Below, piece by piece: positions 6,013 through 13,236 of a stretch of DNA of 15,942 nucleotides. Source of the DNA: Rhodobacterales bacterium UBA3080 (GTDB lineage Bacteria; Pseudomonadota; Alphaproteobacteria; Rhodobacterales; Rhodobacteraceae). The notes beneath the pieces are model-generated. The model had not been told where the DNA came from and ran no database searches. It saw only the letters and a list, made by a program, of their open reading frames with translations. Numbering within the stretch: the first letter of the stretch is position 1; each line of letters starts with the position of its first letter. The stretch lies in contig DFBM01000132.1 in assembly GCA_002366645.1 (NCBI GenBank), positions 1 through 15,942 on the forward strand. The letters run 5' to 3'. The translations under genes were made by a program, and so were the position numbers.

Positions 6013-7824
6013 CTAGGCCTGCTTATTCTTTTTTGGCTTTTTACGCTTCGGAGCGCCCGAGCTTGGTTGGCCGACCTTCGGTTTCCTTGGTTTACGTGGT
6101 TTGTCGTCCCGTGGTTTATCGTCTGAACCACGGTGCGTAAACTTGCGTTTTCCATCCGGCTTGCGCGATTTATAGGGCTTCTTCGCGTCATGCGGCTTTT
6201 CGCGATCCTCTTTAACGATTTCGGGAACACCGTCGAGTTTGGAAACCGTGATGGTCTTCTCTAGCTTCATCGTCGGGCTGATGGCATCCGTGAAACGACT
6301 AACGCCACCAGCGGCCACTTCGATGTAGGTCACCGATTGCAGAATTTTGATCGCGCCAATTTCGTGCTTTTTCAGCTTGCCGGCTTTAACCAGCATTGGC
6401 AAAAGCCAGCGGGCTTCGGCTTTCTGTTTGAAACCGATCGACAACGAGAACCAGACGCTGTCCCCGAAACCCTTACGGTTATGCGGAGCTGCTTCCCGCG
6501 CGTCAGCGCCACTAACCACACGTAGCTCTTCAGGAGCCGAGCGTCCGGCGCGATACATGCGAACCAATGCACCCGCGATCTGTTCGGGGCTGTGCTGCGC
6601 CAACAGGTCATTTGCAAATGCTGTCTCGGATTCGTTCAGCGTTTCAGTCAAAGCTGGGTCCGACAAGAAACGTTCGTTATCACGCTTTAATACCTCATCG
6701 GCCGACGGCGGATTGCCCCATGTGGCATCGATTTTGGCATTACGTAACATCCGTTCCGTGCGGTTACGGGCGCGGAACGGCACTATCAAGGCACTAACAC
6801 CTTTGCGTCCGGCACGACCGGTGCGGCCACTGCGGTGCAACAGCGATTCCTGATTTTTAGGCAGGTCTGCGTGTATAACCAGCTCCAAATTCGGCAAATC
6901 GATCCCGCGCGCGGCTACGTCCGTAGCGATACAAACCCGCGCACGACCATCGCGCATGGCTTGCAGAGCGTGGGTGCGTTCGTTCTGGCTCAGCTCGCCG
7001 GACAGGGCGACCACAGAAAAGCCGCGGTTGTTAAAGCGCGCGGTCATATGGTTGACGGTGGCACGCGTGTTGCAAAAAACGATCGCATTCTTGGCTTCGT
7101 AAAATCGCAGCACGTTGATAATCGCATTTTCCTGATCGTTCGGAGCGACCAGAAAGCCGCGATATTCAATGTCCGAATGTTGTTTTTGATCGGTAGTAAC
7201 CGCAACCCGCACAGCATCTTTCTGATATCGCGTAGCGAGACTAGCGATCGAGCGAGGCACAGTGGCCGAGAACATCAACGTGCGACGGTCGTCCGGCGAG
7301 GAACCCAGAATGAATTCAAGTTCATCCCGAAAACCAAGGTCCAACATCTCGTCAGCTTCATCGAGGACAACGGCCTTGATCCCCTCCAGATTTAGCGAGC
7401 GGCGCTCGATATGGTCACGCAATCGCCCCGGCGTTCCGACAACAATATGCGCGCCACCTTCAAGTGCACGACGTTCGGCACGCATGTCCATTCCACCAAC
7501 ACAGGACGCAATCTGCGCGCCAGCATCGCCGTAGAGCCACTCCAACTCACGCTTAACCTGCAACGCGAGTTCGCGTGTAGGCGCAATGATCAGTGCTGCA
7601 GGTACTGCCGCATAGCTCAACTTTTCCTTCTTACCCAGAAGCGTCGGCGCAATCGCCAGTCCGAACGCGACGGTTTTACCCGAACCGGTCTGTGCCGAAA
7701 CCAATGCGTCCACGCCATCTAGCTCCGGCGCCAATACGGCGATTTGAACTGGTGTCAGGTTTTCATAACCACGTTTGGTCAATGCTTGCGCCAGCGTCGG
7801 AACGACACCTTCAAATACTGTCAT
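6013..7824 (-). CDS. DEAD-box ATP-dependent RNA helicase (DeaD/CsdA-like) with DbpA-type RNA-binding domain
   Basis: A 603-residue protein, near DeaD in length. All core motifs are present in order: Q motif GYENLTPVQ (19-27), Walker A AQTGSGKT (44-51), PTRELA (82-87), TPGR (131-134), DEAD (155-158), SAT (186-188), VFCNT, ATDVAARGID and HRSGRTGRAG. A DbpA-like RNA-binding domain follows (FSLSIGFKQKAEARWLLPML to IKILQSVTYIEVAAG, about 455-520). The last ~75 residues are a disordered, lysine/arginine/proline-rich tail with KPRDDKPRKPRKPK repeats. Such enzymes unwind RNA in ribosome assembly and mRNA decay, especially in the cold. ATG 7824 has GAGAG about 7 bases upstream. It faces the nitroreductase gene across a 211-base gap. 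Confidence 0.94.
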   Translation of the reverse strand: MTVFEGVVPTLAQALTKRGYENLTPVQIAVLAPELDGVDALVSAQTGSGKTVAFGLAIAPTLLGKKEKLSYAAVPAALIIAPTRELALQVKRELEWLYGDAGAQIASCVGGMDMRAERRALEGGAHIVVGTPGRLRDHIERRSLNLEGIKAVVLDEADEMLDLGFRDELEFILGSSPDDRRTLMFSATVPRSIASLATRYQKDAVRVAVTTDQKQHSDIEYRGFLVAPNDQENAIINVLRFYEAKNAIVFCNTRATVNHMTARFNNRGFSVVALSGELSQNERTHALQAMRDGRARVCIATDVAARGIDLPNLELVIHADLPKNQESLLHRSGRTGRAGRKGVSALIVPFRARNRTERMLRNAKIDATWGNPPSADEVLKRDNERFLSDPALTETLNESETAFANDLLAQHSPEQIAGALVRMYRAGRSAPEELRVVSGADAREAAPHNRKGFGDSVWFSLSIGFKQKAEARWLLPMLVKAGKLKKHEIGAIKILQSVTYIEVAAGGVSRFTDAISPTMKLEKTITVSKLDGVPEIVKEDREKPHDAKKPYKSRKPDGKRKFTHRGSDDKPRDDKPRKPRKPKVGQPSSGAPKRKKPKKNKQA

Positions 7825-7931
7825 GTTTATTCTCTCGGAATGCGGGTCACGGGCGCGGAATTCGGGGATCGGATCGGACGCGCTAACGGAACAATTCTAT
7901 TTGCTCGCCTTCTAATGTGTGTTTTGGCATT

Positions 7932-7959
7932 TGTATAGTGGCGTTTAAGGCGGCACAAA
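7932..7959 (-). promoter_or_regulatory. Weak candidate promoter of the helicase gene
   Basis: On the minus strand TTTGTG (7959-7954), 16 bases, TATACA (7937-7932). It would give a leader of about 100 bases before ATG 7824, as is common for cold-shock helicase mRNAs. Both hexamers are imperfect. I see no other gene in the 211-base gap 7825-8035. Confidence 0.3.
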
Positions 7960-7961
7960 CC

Positions 7962-7991
7962 TTGACTTACCCAGCCATGCCCCCGAAATAC
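7962..7991 (+). promoter_or_regulatory. Candidate promoter of the nitroreductase-EI24 operon
   Basis: TTGACT (7962-7967) is a good -35 element; AAATAC (7986-7991), 18 bases on, is a weak -10 that lies in the first copy of the 19-bp tandem repeat. The start would fall near 7998, inside the repeat. Confidence 0.35.
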
Positions 7992-8023
7992 CTACCTGTA
8001 ACAAAAATACCTACCTGTAACAA
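7986..8023 (+). repeat. Perfect 19-bp tandem duplication
   Basis: The unit AAATACCTACCTGTAACAA occurs twice without a gap (7986-8004 and 8005-8023), followed at once by CTGGAG, the ribosome binding site of the gene at 8036. Inside each unit CCTA/CCTG forms a short ACCTACCT motif. It spans the likely transcription start and leader, so it could be a doubled operator or a recent slippage event. Confidence 0.9.
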
Positions 8024-8035
8024 ACTGGAGCCAAT

Positions 8036-8614
8036 ATGCCCGATCCACGCCCCGAGGTCCTAGATTTCCTGCTGACCCGCCGCTCGCGCCCCGCAAAAGC
8101 CCTGACGACGCCCGTGCCAACCCACGAAGAACTGGCCCCGATCTTGTCTGCCGCGGCGCGCACACCGGATCATGGCAAACTGGAACCATGGCGTTTTATC
8201 GTGCTTGAAGGCGACGCCCTGCAACGTCTGGCGACAGACGTCAGCAAACGCGGCCCGCAATTGGATGTTGAGGACGAGAAGCTGGAAAAAGCCCGTCGCC
8301 AGTTTGCAGACGCCGATCTGGTTGTCGCGGTTGTGTCCTCGCCGGTGCCGTCCCCGAAAGTTCCCGAGATAGAGCAAATTTTATCCGCAGGTGCCGTCTG
8401 TCTATCACTGTTAAACGCAGCGCTCGCAAGCGGCTGGGGCGCGAACTGGCTGACAGGTTGGATGGCCCAAGACCGTTCTTTCCTGCGCCATGGTCTAGGT
8501 TTAGCCAAATCCGAGTTCGTTGCCGGCTTCATCCACATCGGCAGTGAACGGATCGTCCCGCCTGAACGCCCCCGCCCCGATATTGACGCAAAAACCACAT
8601 GGGTGAACAAGTGA
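8036..8614 (+). CDS. Nitroreductase family protein (YdjA-like)
   Basis: A 192-residue single-domain protein of the small nitroreductase class. The N-terminus FLLTRRSRPAKAL is the FMN-phosphate-binding RRS motif, and AAARTPDHGKLEPWRFIVL is the family's conserved PxHGxxxPWxF segment. SAGAVCLSLLNAALASGWGANWLTG matches the helix and glycine-rich loop near the flavin, and FIHIGS is the late conserved strand. These enzymes are FMN-dependent NAD(P)H oxidoreductases; the physiological substrate of YdjA-like members is unclear. ATG 8036 has GGAG 5 bases upstream. It shares a GTGA overlap with the next gene, so the two form an operon. Confidence 0.92.
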   Translation: MPDPRPEVLDFLLTRRSRPAKALTTPVPTHEELAPILSAAARTPDHGKLEPWRFIVLEGDALQRLATDVSKRGPQLDVEDEKLEKARRQFADADLVVAVVSSPVPSPKVPEIEQILSAGAVCLSLLNAALASGWGANWLTGWMAQDRSFLRHGLGLAKSEFVAGFIHIGSERIVPPERPRPDIDAKTTWVNK

Positions 8615-9315
8615 GCCTATTTCAGGACTTTCAGCTTGCGGTCGCGCAGCTCTCGGATCGCCGGTTTCAGATGGTCTTCTGGCGATCCATCGGCATAACC
8701 GTGGCTTTCCTTGCGGCCACGTTTTTCGCATTTTCCTTCCTTATCGGCTGGGCAATCCCGGACGTCATCACCCTGCCTTTCTTTGGCGACGTTGAAAGCT
8801 TAGGCGCAATATTATCCGGCGGCGCCATCATCGCGACGTTCCTACTGTCGGCATTTCTGATGTTCCCGGTCGCCTCAATCGTCATCGGCTTTTTCATCGA
8901 GGACATTGCCGACGCAGTAGAAGCGAAACACTACCCAACGCTGCCACCAGCTGAAAATCCACCGCTTTCCGATATTATCGTCGATGCAGCTAAATTTCTG
9001 GGCATCATGCTTGTCGCAAACCTGCTGGCGTTAATTATCTATTTAGCCTCGACGCTCCTGGCCCCGGTCGTCTTCTGGGTCGTTAACGGATTCCTACTCG
9101 GGCGCGAGTATTTCCAGATGGTTGCTGCAAGAAGACTAGGCATGGCCGCCGCTACAAAACTGCGCAAAAAGCACTTTATGGAGATATGGCTCGCAGGCTT
9201 TCTTATGGCGATCCCCCTGTCGATACCACTGATAAACCTCGTAGTCCCGATACTGGGAGTAGCGGTTTTTACCCACCTATTCCATCGCGTGAACGGCCAA
9301 TTTAGAGCGCGTTAA
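8611..9315 (+). CDS. EI24 domain-containing membrane protein (CysZ-like)
   Basis: About 234 residues, with four or more hydrophobic segments: SIGITVAFLAATFFAFSFLI, AIIATFLLSAFLMFPVASIVIGFF, FLGIMLVANLLALIIYLAS with LLAPVVFWVVNGF, and WLAGFLMAIPLSIPLINLVVPILG. The stretch VVNGFLLGREYFQMVAARR is typical of the EI24/CysZ family. CysZ itself takes up sulfate for cysteine synthesis, but the distant family members in alphaproteobacteria have no proven role. I prefer GTG 8611, which overlaps the previous stop as GTGA, has GGGTGA upstream, and gives the family-like start MSLFQDF; ATG 8599 in the same frame adds four residues and cannot be excluded. Confidence 0.85.
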   Translation: MSLFQDFQLAVAQLSDRRFQMVFWRSIGITVAFLAATFFAFSFLIGWAIPDVITLPFFGDVESLGAILSGGAIIATFLLSAFLMFPVASIVIGFFIEDIADAVEAKHYPTLPPAENPPLSDIIVDAAKFLGIMLVANLLALIIYLASTLLAPVVFWVVNGFLLGREYFQMVAARRLGMAAATKLRKKHFMEIWLAGFLMAIPLSIPLINLVVPILGVAVFTHLFHRVNGQFRAR

Positions 9316-9334
9316 AAACACCTTAAAAAACCGC

Positions 9335-9362
9335 TTGTGGAATCCTGCCACAAAAGGCTAAA
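9335..9362 (+). promoter_or_regulatory. Weak candidate promoter of tRNA-Ser; also a small inverted repeat
   Basis: TTGTGG (9335-9340), 16 bases, GCTAAA (9357-9362) would start transcription a few bases before the tRNA. The same stretch contains TTGTGG...CCACAA (9335-9353), a 6-bp inverted repeat with no T tract after it on the plus strand, so a terminator reading is weaker. Confidence 0.3.
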
Positions 9363-9371
9363 CACGGCCTC

Positions 9372-9461
9372 GGAGACGTGGCCGAGTGGTCGAAGGCGCT
9401 CCCCTGCTAAGGGAGTATACCGGGAACGGTATCGAGGGTTCGAATCCCTTCGTCTCCGCCA
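9372..9461 (+). tRNA. tRNA-Ser (anticodon GCU)
   Basis: Full class II cloverleaf. The acceptor stem GGAGACG pairs with CGTCTCC (9451-9457), followed by discriminator G and an encoded CCA (9459-9461). The D arm reads TGGCCGAGTGGTCGAAGGC, the anticodon stem CTCCC/GGGAG encloses loop CTGCTAA with anticodon GCT at 9406-9408, the long variable arm is TACCG/CGGTA, and the T arm contains GGTTCGAATCC. It decodes AGC/AGU. The accessory operon begins 50 bases downstream. Confidence 0.97.
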
Positions 9462-9510
9462 CTACTTTTACTGGTGAGCGTGAATAACACCCCTGCATTT
9501 TATGTGGAAA

Positions 9511-11379
9511 CTACTTCTTTTTGCCTTTAGCCGCTGCTTTACGACGACGAATAAAGGCGGCTCGAAATTGAGGGATCAGGGTTTGTTTCCCTTTCTCGGT
9601 CAAGTAACCCTCCATATTCATGCGATACATGTAAATATCTTTTCTGCTGCGCATCAATTCGTAAAATTTGGCAGGCAATAATTCGTTGGATACACCGCGC
9701 TCCATCACCGTTTTCAGATGCCCCATGCGGTTTAAAAGCAGCGCCGATTTATGGCCAATTCCAAAACCTCTTAGCAATACGATATTTTCACCCGACAGAC
9801 GTTCCACATGTTTTTTGTCGCTCTCCATGAACGGGTCGTAAATAATATACGCTTTGCCAGCGGAGGATACATGATCAGCCGCGTCCGAATACTTCAACGA
9901 CCAATCCGCAGCTCTTCCCTTGGCAAAACGATGCTCCCAGGGAACAAGATTTGTGTCCAGCGTGGTCTGTGGGCTAAATGCAACAACGGTTGAGCCCGGT
10001 GAAAGGCCTGCGAACGCAAGCGCTGCAAACCCGCCCATTGAGGTCCCGGCCAAGGATACCGCGTCAAATCGCCTGAAAAACCCTTGTTCCTTAAGCCCTT
10101 CAAGAAATTCAATTAATGGCTGGTCTCGAAACCAAGTTGACGCCTGTGCGTAGATACCAAGGTGCGACCACCCTCGATCAGCACAAAACTTTTGCGCCCA
10201 GGGCTCGCGATTAAAGTCTTTGTTTCCGGCGTTGTGTAAATTGTCAAAAGTAATCAACAATTGGTTTTGACCACGGTCAACAAACGATGCAGCGTAGTCT
10301 CCCAGCTTATGATAAAATCCGGTCTGCGAACCTCCCGGATAAATTTCCCGATACCACGAGGGCGGCTGGCTGGATAAATCATCCACCTCAGCAACAGGTG
10401 CGGTAGCGGCTGACGCGGCCTCCAATGAGCGAACATGCATATTATTCAGCGCCGTGAGCAACGCATCGGTCGCCGCCACGCGATTTTGTTCTAGTTCGCT
10501 ATCTGAGGGCTCTGTAGCGCTGGCCGCGCTTTGTTTATCGATACCCAGACCAAAAAATTTAGCGTCGTTCGGTAAATATCTCTCTACCAGTTGCCGGTTT
10601 TCATTTTCCAGAGCGGCCAAGATTCCCGCTTTCTGCGATCGCGAAAATACATCGTTGGATCGAATTGTATTGGGCATATCAAGCTTGATCAATTCGCGAA
10701 TAACCTCTCGAGTGGGGTATCCGGTGTGGCGACCAACGCTAGAAAGCATTTCTGAAAGTTCGACCGATAGAGTTTTGTTTGAGACTGCTTGGGTCACCTG
10801 CAATTGATCGGTTTTTTCAATGTCGGCCAAGTGTAGAAAATCATCCACAATATCGCGATTGACTAGTTGTTCTCGCGCAAACGGCCGTGCAATTACGTTA
10901 GCCTGTCCAAATATTTCCGCATAGGCATCCAAGATACCAGTGTAGTTCAATCTTGGGCGGATTGATTGAAGAAACGCTCCTCGGTCCGCCGCGATCCGAC
11001 CATTCTTCAGCAACTGCTTGTACATCACCTCTACATAGCTATCCTGTGATCTTAGGTAACATATTACTTTGGTGGTCTTACGCATCTCCTCCGGAAAAGA
11101 ACGCCGAAGTTTTCGTGCGACAATTATACGAAAGAGAATTTCGCTCGAAAGGATGTGCGTGTCATCGGGAGACTTCGCATATTCGGCGAAAATGGCATCA
11201 AGCAATTCGTCTGCGTTGTTTTTTGTAATCGCGGTTGGCAAAGGATTATGTGAGATATGCGTCCTTGCGCTGCGCATGTAGTTAACACCGGCTTCCCGTA
11301 ACGCGTTCTCGTTCAAATTTAGAAACGACTGCAGTGCCGTAGTTCCAGTTTTTGGCGAACCGATGTGAAGAATTAGCAT
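9511..11379 (-). CDS. Sulfotransferase-like / alpha-beta-hydrolase-like fusion protein
   Basis: A 622-residue two-domain protein, last gene of the operon. Residues 1-~280 resemble a PAPS-dependent sulfotransferase: HIGSPKTGTTALQ (5-17) is the 5'-phosphosulfate loop with Lys10, and YLRSQDSYVEVMYKQ (Arg110, Ser114) looks like the 3'-phosphate site. An Ala/Ser-rich linker (~285-340) leads to a domain from ~342 with nucleophile elbow GTSMGG (Ser447), YDPF (Asp515) and IGH (His543), a plausible Ser-Asp-His triad. The last residues are strongly basic. There is no signal peptide or membrane segment, so it should act in the cytoplasm. ATG 11379 follows the previous stop by one base, with AGG upstream. 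Such proteins may be labelled phosphoadenosine phosphosulfate reductase in databases (memory); no such reductase motif is seen. The glycan acceptor is unknown. Confidence 0.82.
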   Translation of the reverse strand: MLILHIGSPKTGTTALQSFLNLNENALREAGVNYMRSARTHISHNPLPTAITKNNADELLDAIFAEYAKSPDDTHILSSEILFRIIVARKLRRSFPEEMRKTTKVICYLRSQDSYVEVMYKQLLKNGRIAADRGAFLQSIRPRLNYTGILDAYAEIFGQANVIARPFAREQLVNRDIVDDFLHLADIEKTDQLQVTQAVSNKTLSVELSEMLSSVGRHTGYPTREVIRELIKLDMPNTIRSNDVFSRSQKAGILAALENENRQLVERYLPNDAKFFGLGIDKQSAASATEPSDSELEQNRVAATDALLTALNNMHVRSLEAASAATAPVAEVDDLSSQPPSWYREIYPGGSQTGFYHKLGDYAASFVDRGQNQLLITFDNLHNAGNKDFNREPWAQKFCADRGWSHLGIYAQASTWFRDQPLIEFLEGLKEQGFFRRFDAVSLAGTSMGGFAALAFAGLSPGSTVVAFSPQTTLDTNLVPWEHRFAKGRAADWSLKYSDAADHVSSAGKAYIIYDPFMESDKKHVERLSGENIVLLRGFGIGHKSALLLNRMGHLKTVMERGVSNELLPAKFYELMRSRKDIYMYRMNMEGYLTEKGKQTLIPQFRAAFIRRRKAAAKGKKK

Positions 11380-11380
11380 A

Positions 11381-12268
11381 CTATTCGCCTGTCGCCATTA
11401 GTTTAAAACCTAAAACCTGTGCCCAGTGAATATGCGTCGAAACACAAGAGAACCCGTTTTTGTTGTAATCTCTCATTTCACGCCGAAATTTGTTGAAATG
11501 CTCACTATATTCTGGATCAGCCACTAGATCTTTTTGCATTGGATTGAGCATGACAAAGACGGACTTCCTCGTTATTCGACAAAACTCGTCAACAATCACC
11601 ATCCAGTCTTTTGGGTGGCAATAATGCTCGATTGCTTGAAAGCAAATAGTATAATCGAAGGCCTTGCCGTCAAATGGATACGGGGTATGACCCGCATCGA
11701 ATAATGCCATGGGCATGTTAATTGCGGAAATTATCGGCTTGTAGGGCCACTCAACATTATCACCCTCATCAATTGCCAATCCGTAGTCATCTGTCCGACG
11801 CTTAAAGCCTCCATCGTTGACGCTTCTGAAAATAGCGCGTTCTTCCTTTTGCTTTCCCGAGACCATGTTTGCATAGTCATTTCCCAAGACCTCGTGACCA
11901 AAATGTCGAAGAATTTCGAGCATCCCGCCGTGTGCTGTCGACATTTCAAGAACTGACGCGCTGGAACATGTGCCGGAAATCAATTCTGGCAAATAAAGCT
12001 GAAGCCGATTCCAACACCGATTTATATTGCCCGATCGACCTGCGTATTTGTTCTGAATTCTTGAAAACAAGTCAAAGTCTTCTTCGGCTATCTGGTAGTC
12101 AGTTAACAACTCATCGGGGGGTAATTCCCCAAATAAATCGCCAATATCTGCGAACCTCTGAGCCCTGCTAAGTTCCCTCTTAACTTTAACGACTTCGGGC
12201 GGAAGCCCAGCTAGCGGGTGCTTGCGTCGGCGTTTGCGGTTCGGCAGATTGGTTGGGGTTGGTTCCAA
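11381..12268 (-). CDS. Class I SAM-dependent methyltransferase
   Basis: About 295 residues from the preferred start. SVLEMSTAHGGMLEILRHFGHEVLGNDYAN is a motif I region (VLE...GG with an acidic residue ending strand 2), and FDYTICFQAIEHYCHPKDWM is the motif IV/post region with the common IEH signature; KSVFVMLNPM is the next strand. A basic patch NRKRRRKHP lies near the N-terminus. The frame is open up to GTG 12409, but that start would overlap the preceding hydrolase gene by 115 bases; TTG 12268, with AAGG 11 bases upstream, leaves a 26-base gap and is my choice, though uncertain. The catalytic core is unaffected. In this operon it probably methylates a sugar or sugar-linked group. Confidence 0.75.
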   Translation of the reverse strand: MEPTPTNLPNRKRRRKHPLAGLPPEVVKVKRELSRAQRFADIGDLFGELPPDELLTDYQIAEEDFDLFSRIQNKYAGRSGNINRCWNRLQLYLPELISGTCSSASVLEMSTAHGGMLEILRHFGHEVLGNDYANMVSGKQKEERAIFRSVNDGGFKRRTDDYGLAIDEGDNVEWPYKPIISAINMPMALFDAGHTPYPFDGKAFDYTICFQAIEHYCHPKDWMVIVDEFCRITRKSVFVMLNPMQKDLVADPEYSEHFNKFRREMRDYNKNGFSCVSTHIHWAQVLGFKLMATGE

Positions 12269-12294
12269 TTTCTCAAATACCTTATATTCAATGT

Positions 12295-13236
12295 CTATGA
12301 GTTTTGATTGCGGCTGGCAATCTTTGCCTTCGCTGCATTCAAGCGCTTCCGAAATGCTGGACCGCGCCTTTTTGAGAGTACATATTCGCAATATAAAACC
12401 GTCAACCACGGACGATCCATTGCATCTATCCTTAGAAGTAAATCTTTTAGATACCGTGGGAACTCCCGACGTTTTCTCAGCAGTTTGTAAAACTCTGCGG
12501 ATGTCAGTGTACCATCAACGCAGCCCTCGACGACGGGTTTTAATATCCCCATGCCCTGCATAGCGGAAGCGATCCGGTGCCCCTGGAATCGACATCTAAG
12601 CTTGACAATATTCTCGCCCCGAAAGAGAGCGGCATGCATTGCGTCCAGCGGAGCGAGCGGATCGTAAAACATATAGACCTGATCTGCATCAGCCAACATA
12701 TCCGGCGCGTACCCGTATCTATCGTTAAAATTACGTCGCCAAACTTTTCTGTATCGCGTCTCCCAACTCGCAACAGTGCGATCAAGTGTTGCCTGCGGAC
12801 TAATAGCAATGACGGTTGCTCCGGGTGACGCCGACGAGAACACACATGCTGCATATGCGCCCATAGATGCACCGTAAAAAACGACCCGATCAAACCCTTC
12901 GAAAAACCCTTCGTCTCGCAGGCGATCGAAAAAATCATGAACGTCACCGTCGCGATACCAAGTCCAGTCATGCGCCATCAATCCAAGGATAGACCATCCC
13001 CGCGATCTCACAAAATCGAAGCCCCAAGGCAAGCGGGTTTCACTACGCTCGAAAACATGGTCCAGGTTTTCAAAGGTCACAATTAAGGTAGACCCGCCCC
13101 GCGCGAACAGAGCAGTATGATCTTTTCCAAGCTGCTCAAAAAAACCATACTTTGAGCCAAACTCTTTCAGTGCCGAATTCCACTCCGATCTTGAAGCGTT
13201 TTCGGAAAGGTCGACAAGTTCATTTCCTAAATTCAT
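12295..13236 (-). CDS. Stand-alone alpha/beta-hydrolase-like protein, paralogue of the fusion's C-terminal domain
   Basis: A 313-residue protein of the same family as residues ~342-600 of the last operon gene. Residues Trp19 to His220 align to Trp342-His543 of the fusion with no gap and about 79 identities in 202 positions by hand count. The elbow is GASMGA (Ser124), the acidic residue is in YDPL (Asp192) and the histidine in QGH (His220); the spacings (68 and 28) equal those in the fusion. ISPQATLD is a shared family motif. The C-terminus is basic. There is no signal peptide. The start ATG 13236 overlaps the preceding glycosyltransferase stop as ATGA. A role as hydrolase or acyl transferase on the glycan is inference. 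Confidence 0.8.
   Translation of the reverse strand: MNLGNELVDLSENASRSEWNSALKEFGSKYGFFEQLGKDHTALFARGGSTLIVTFENLDHVFERSETRLPWGFDFVRSRGWSILGLMAHDWTWYRDGDVHDFFDRLRDEGFFEGFDRVVFYGASMGAYAACVFSSASPGATVIAISPQATLDRTVASWETRYRKVWRRNFNDRYGYAPDMLADADQVYMFYDPLAPLDAMHAALFRGENIVKLRCRFQGHRIASAMQGMGILKPVVEGCVDGTLTSAEFYKLLRKRREFPRYLKDLLLRIDAMDRPWLTVLYCEYVLSKRRGPAFRKRLNAAKAKIASRNQNS

Noticed and set aside
6835..7395. 186-codon plus-strand open frame
   Set aside because: It is antisense to the helicase core, whose motifs are all intact on the other strand.
7986..8023. CRISPR-like repeat
   Set aside because: Only two copies with no spacer; it is a simple tandem duplication.
9335..9353. Terminator after the EI24 gene
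   Set aside because: The 6-bp stem is weak and no T tract follows on the plus strand; a tRNA promoter reading is at least as good.
9511..11379. Phosphoadenosine phosphosulfate reductase (CysH) function
   Set aside because: No CysH-type motif or cysteine pair is visible; the motifs fit a sulfotransferase loop and a serine-hydrolase elbow instead.
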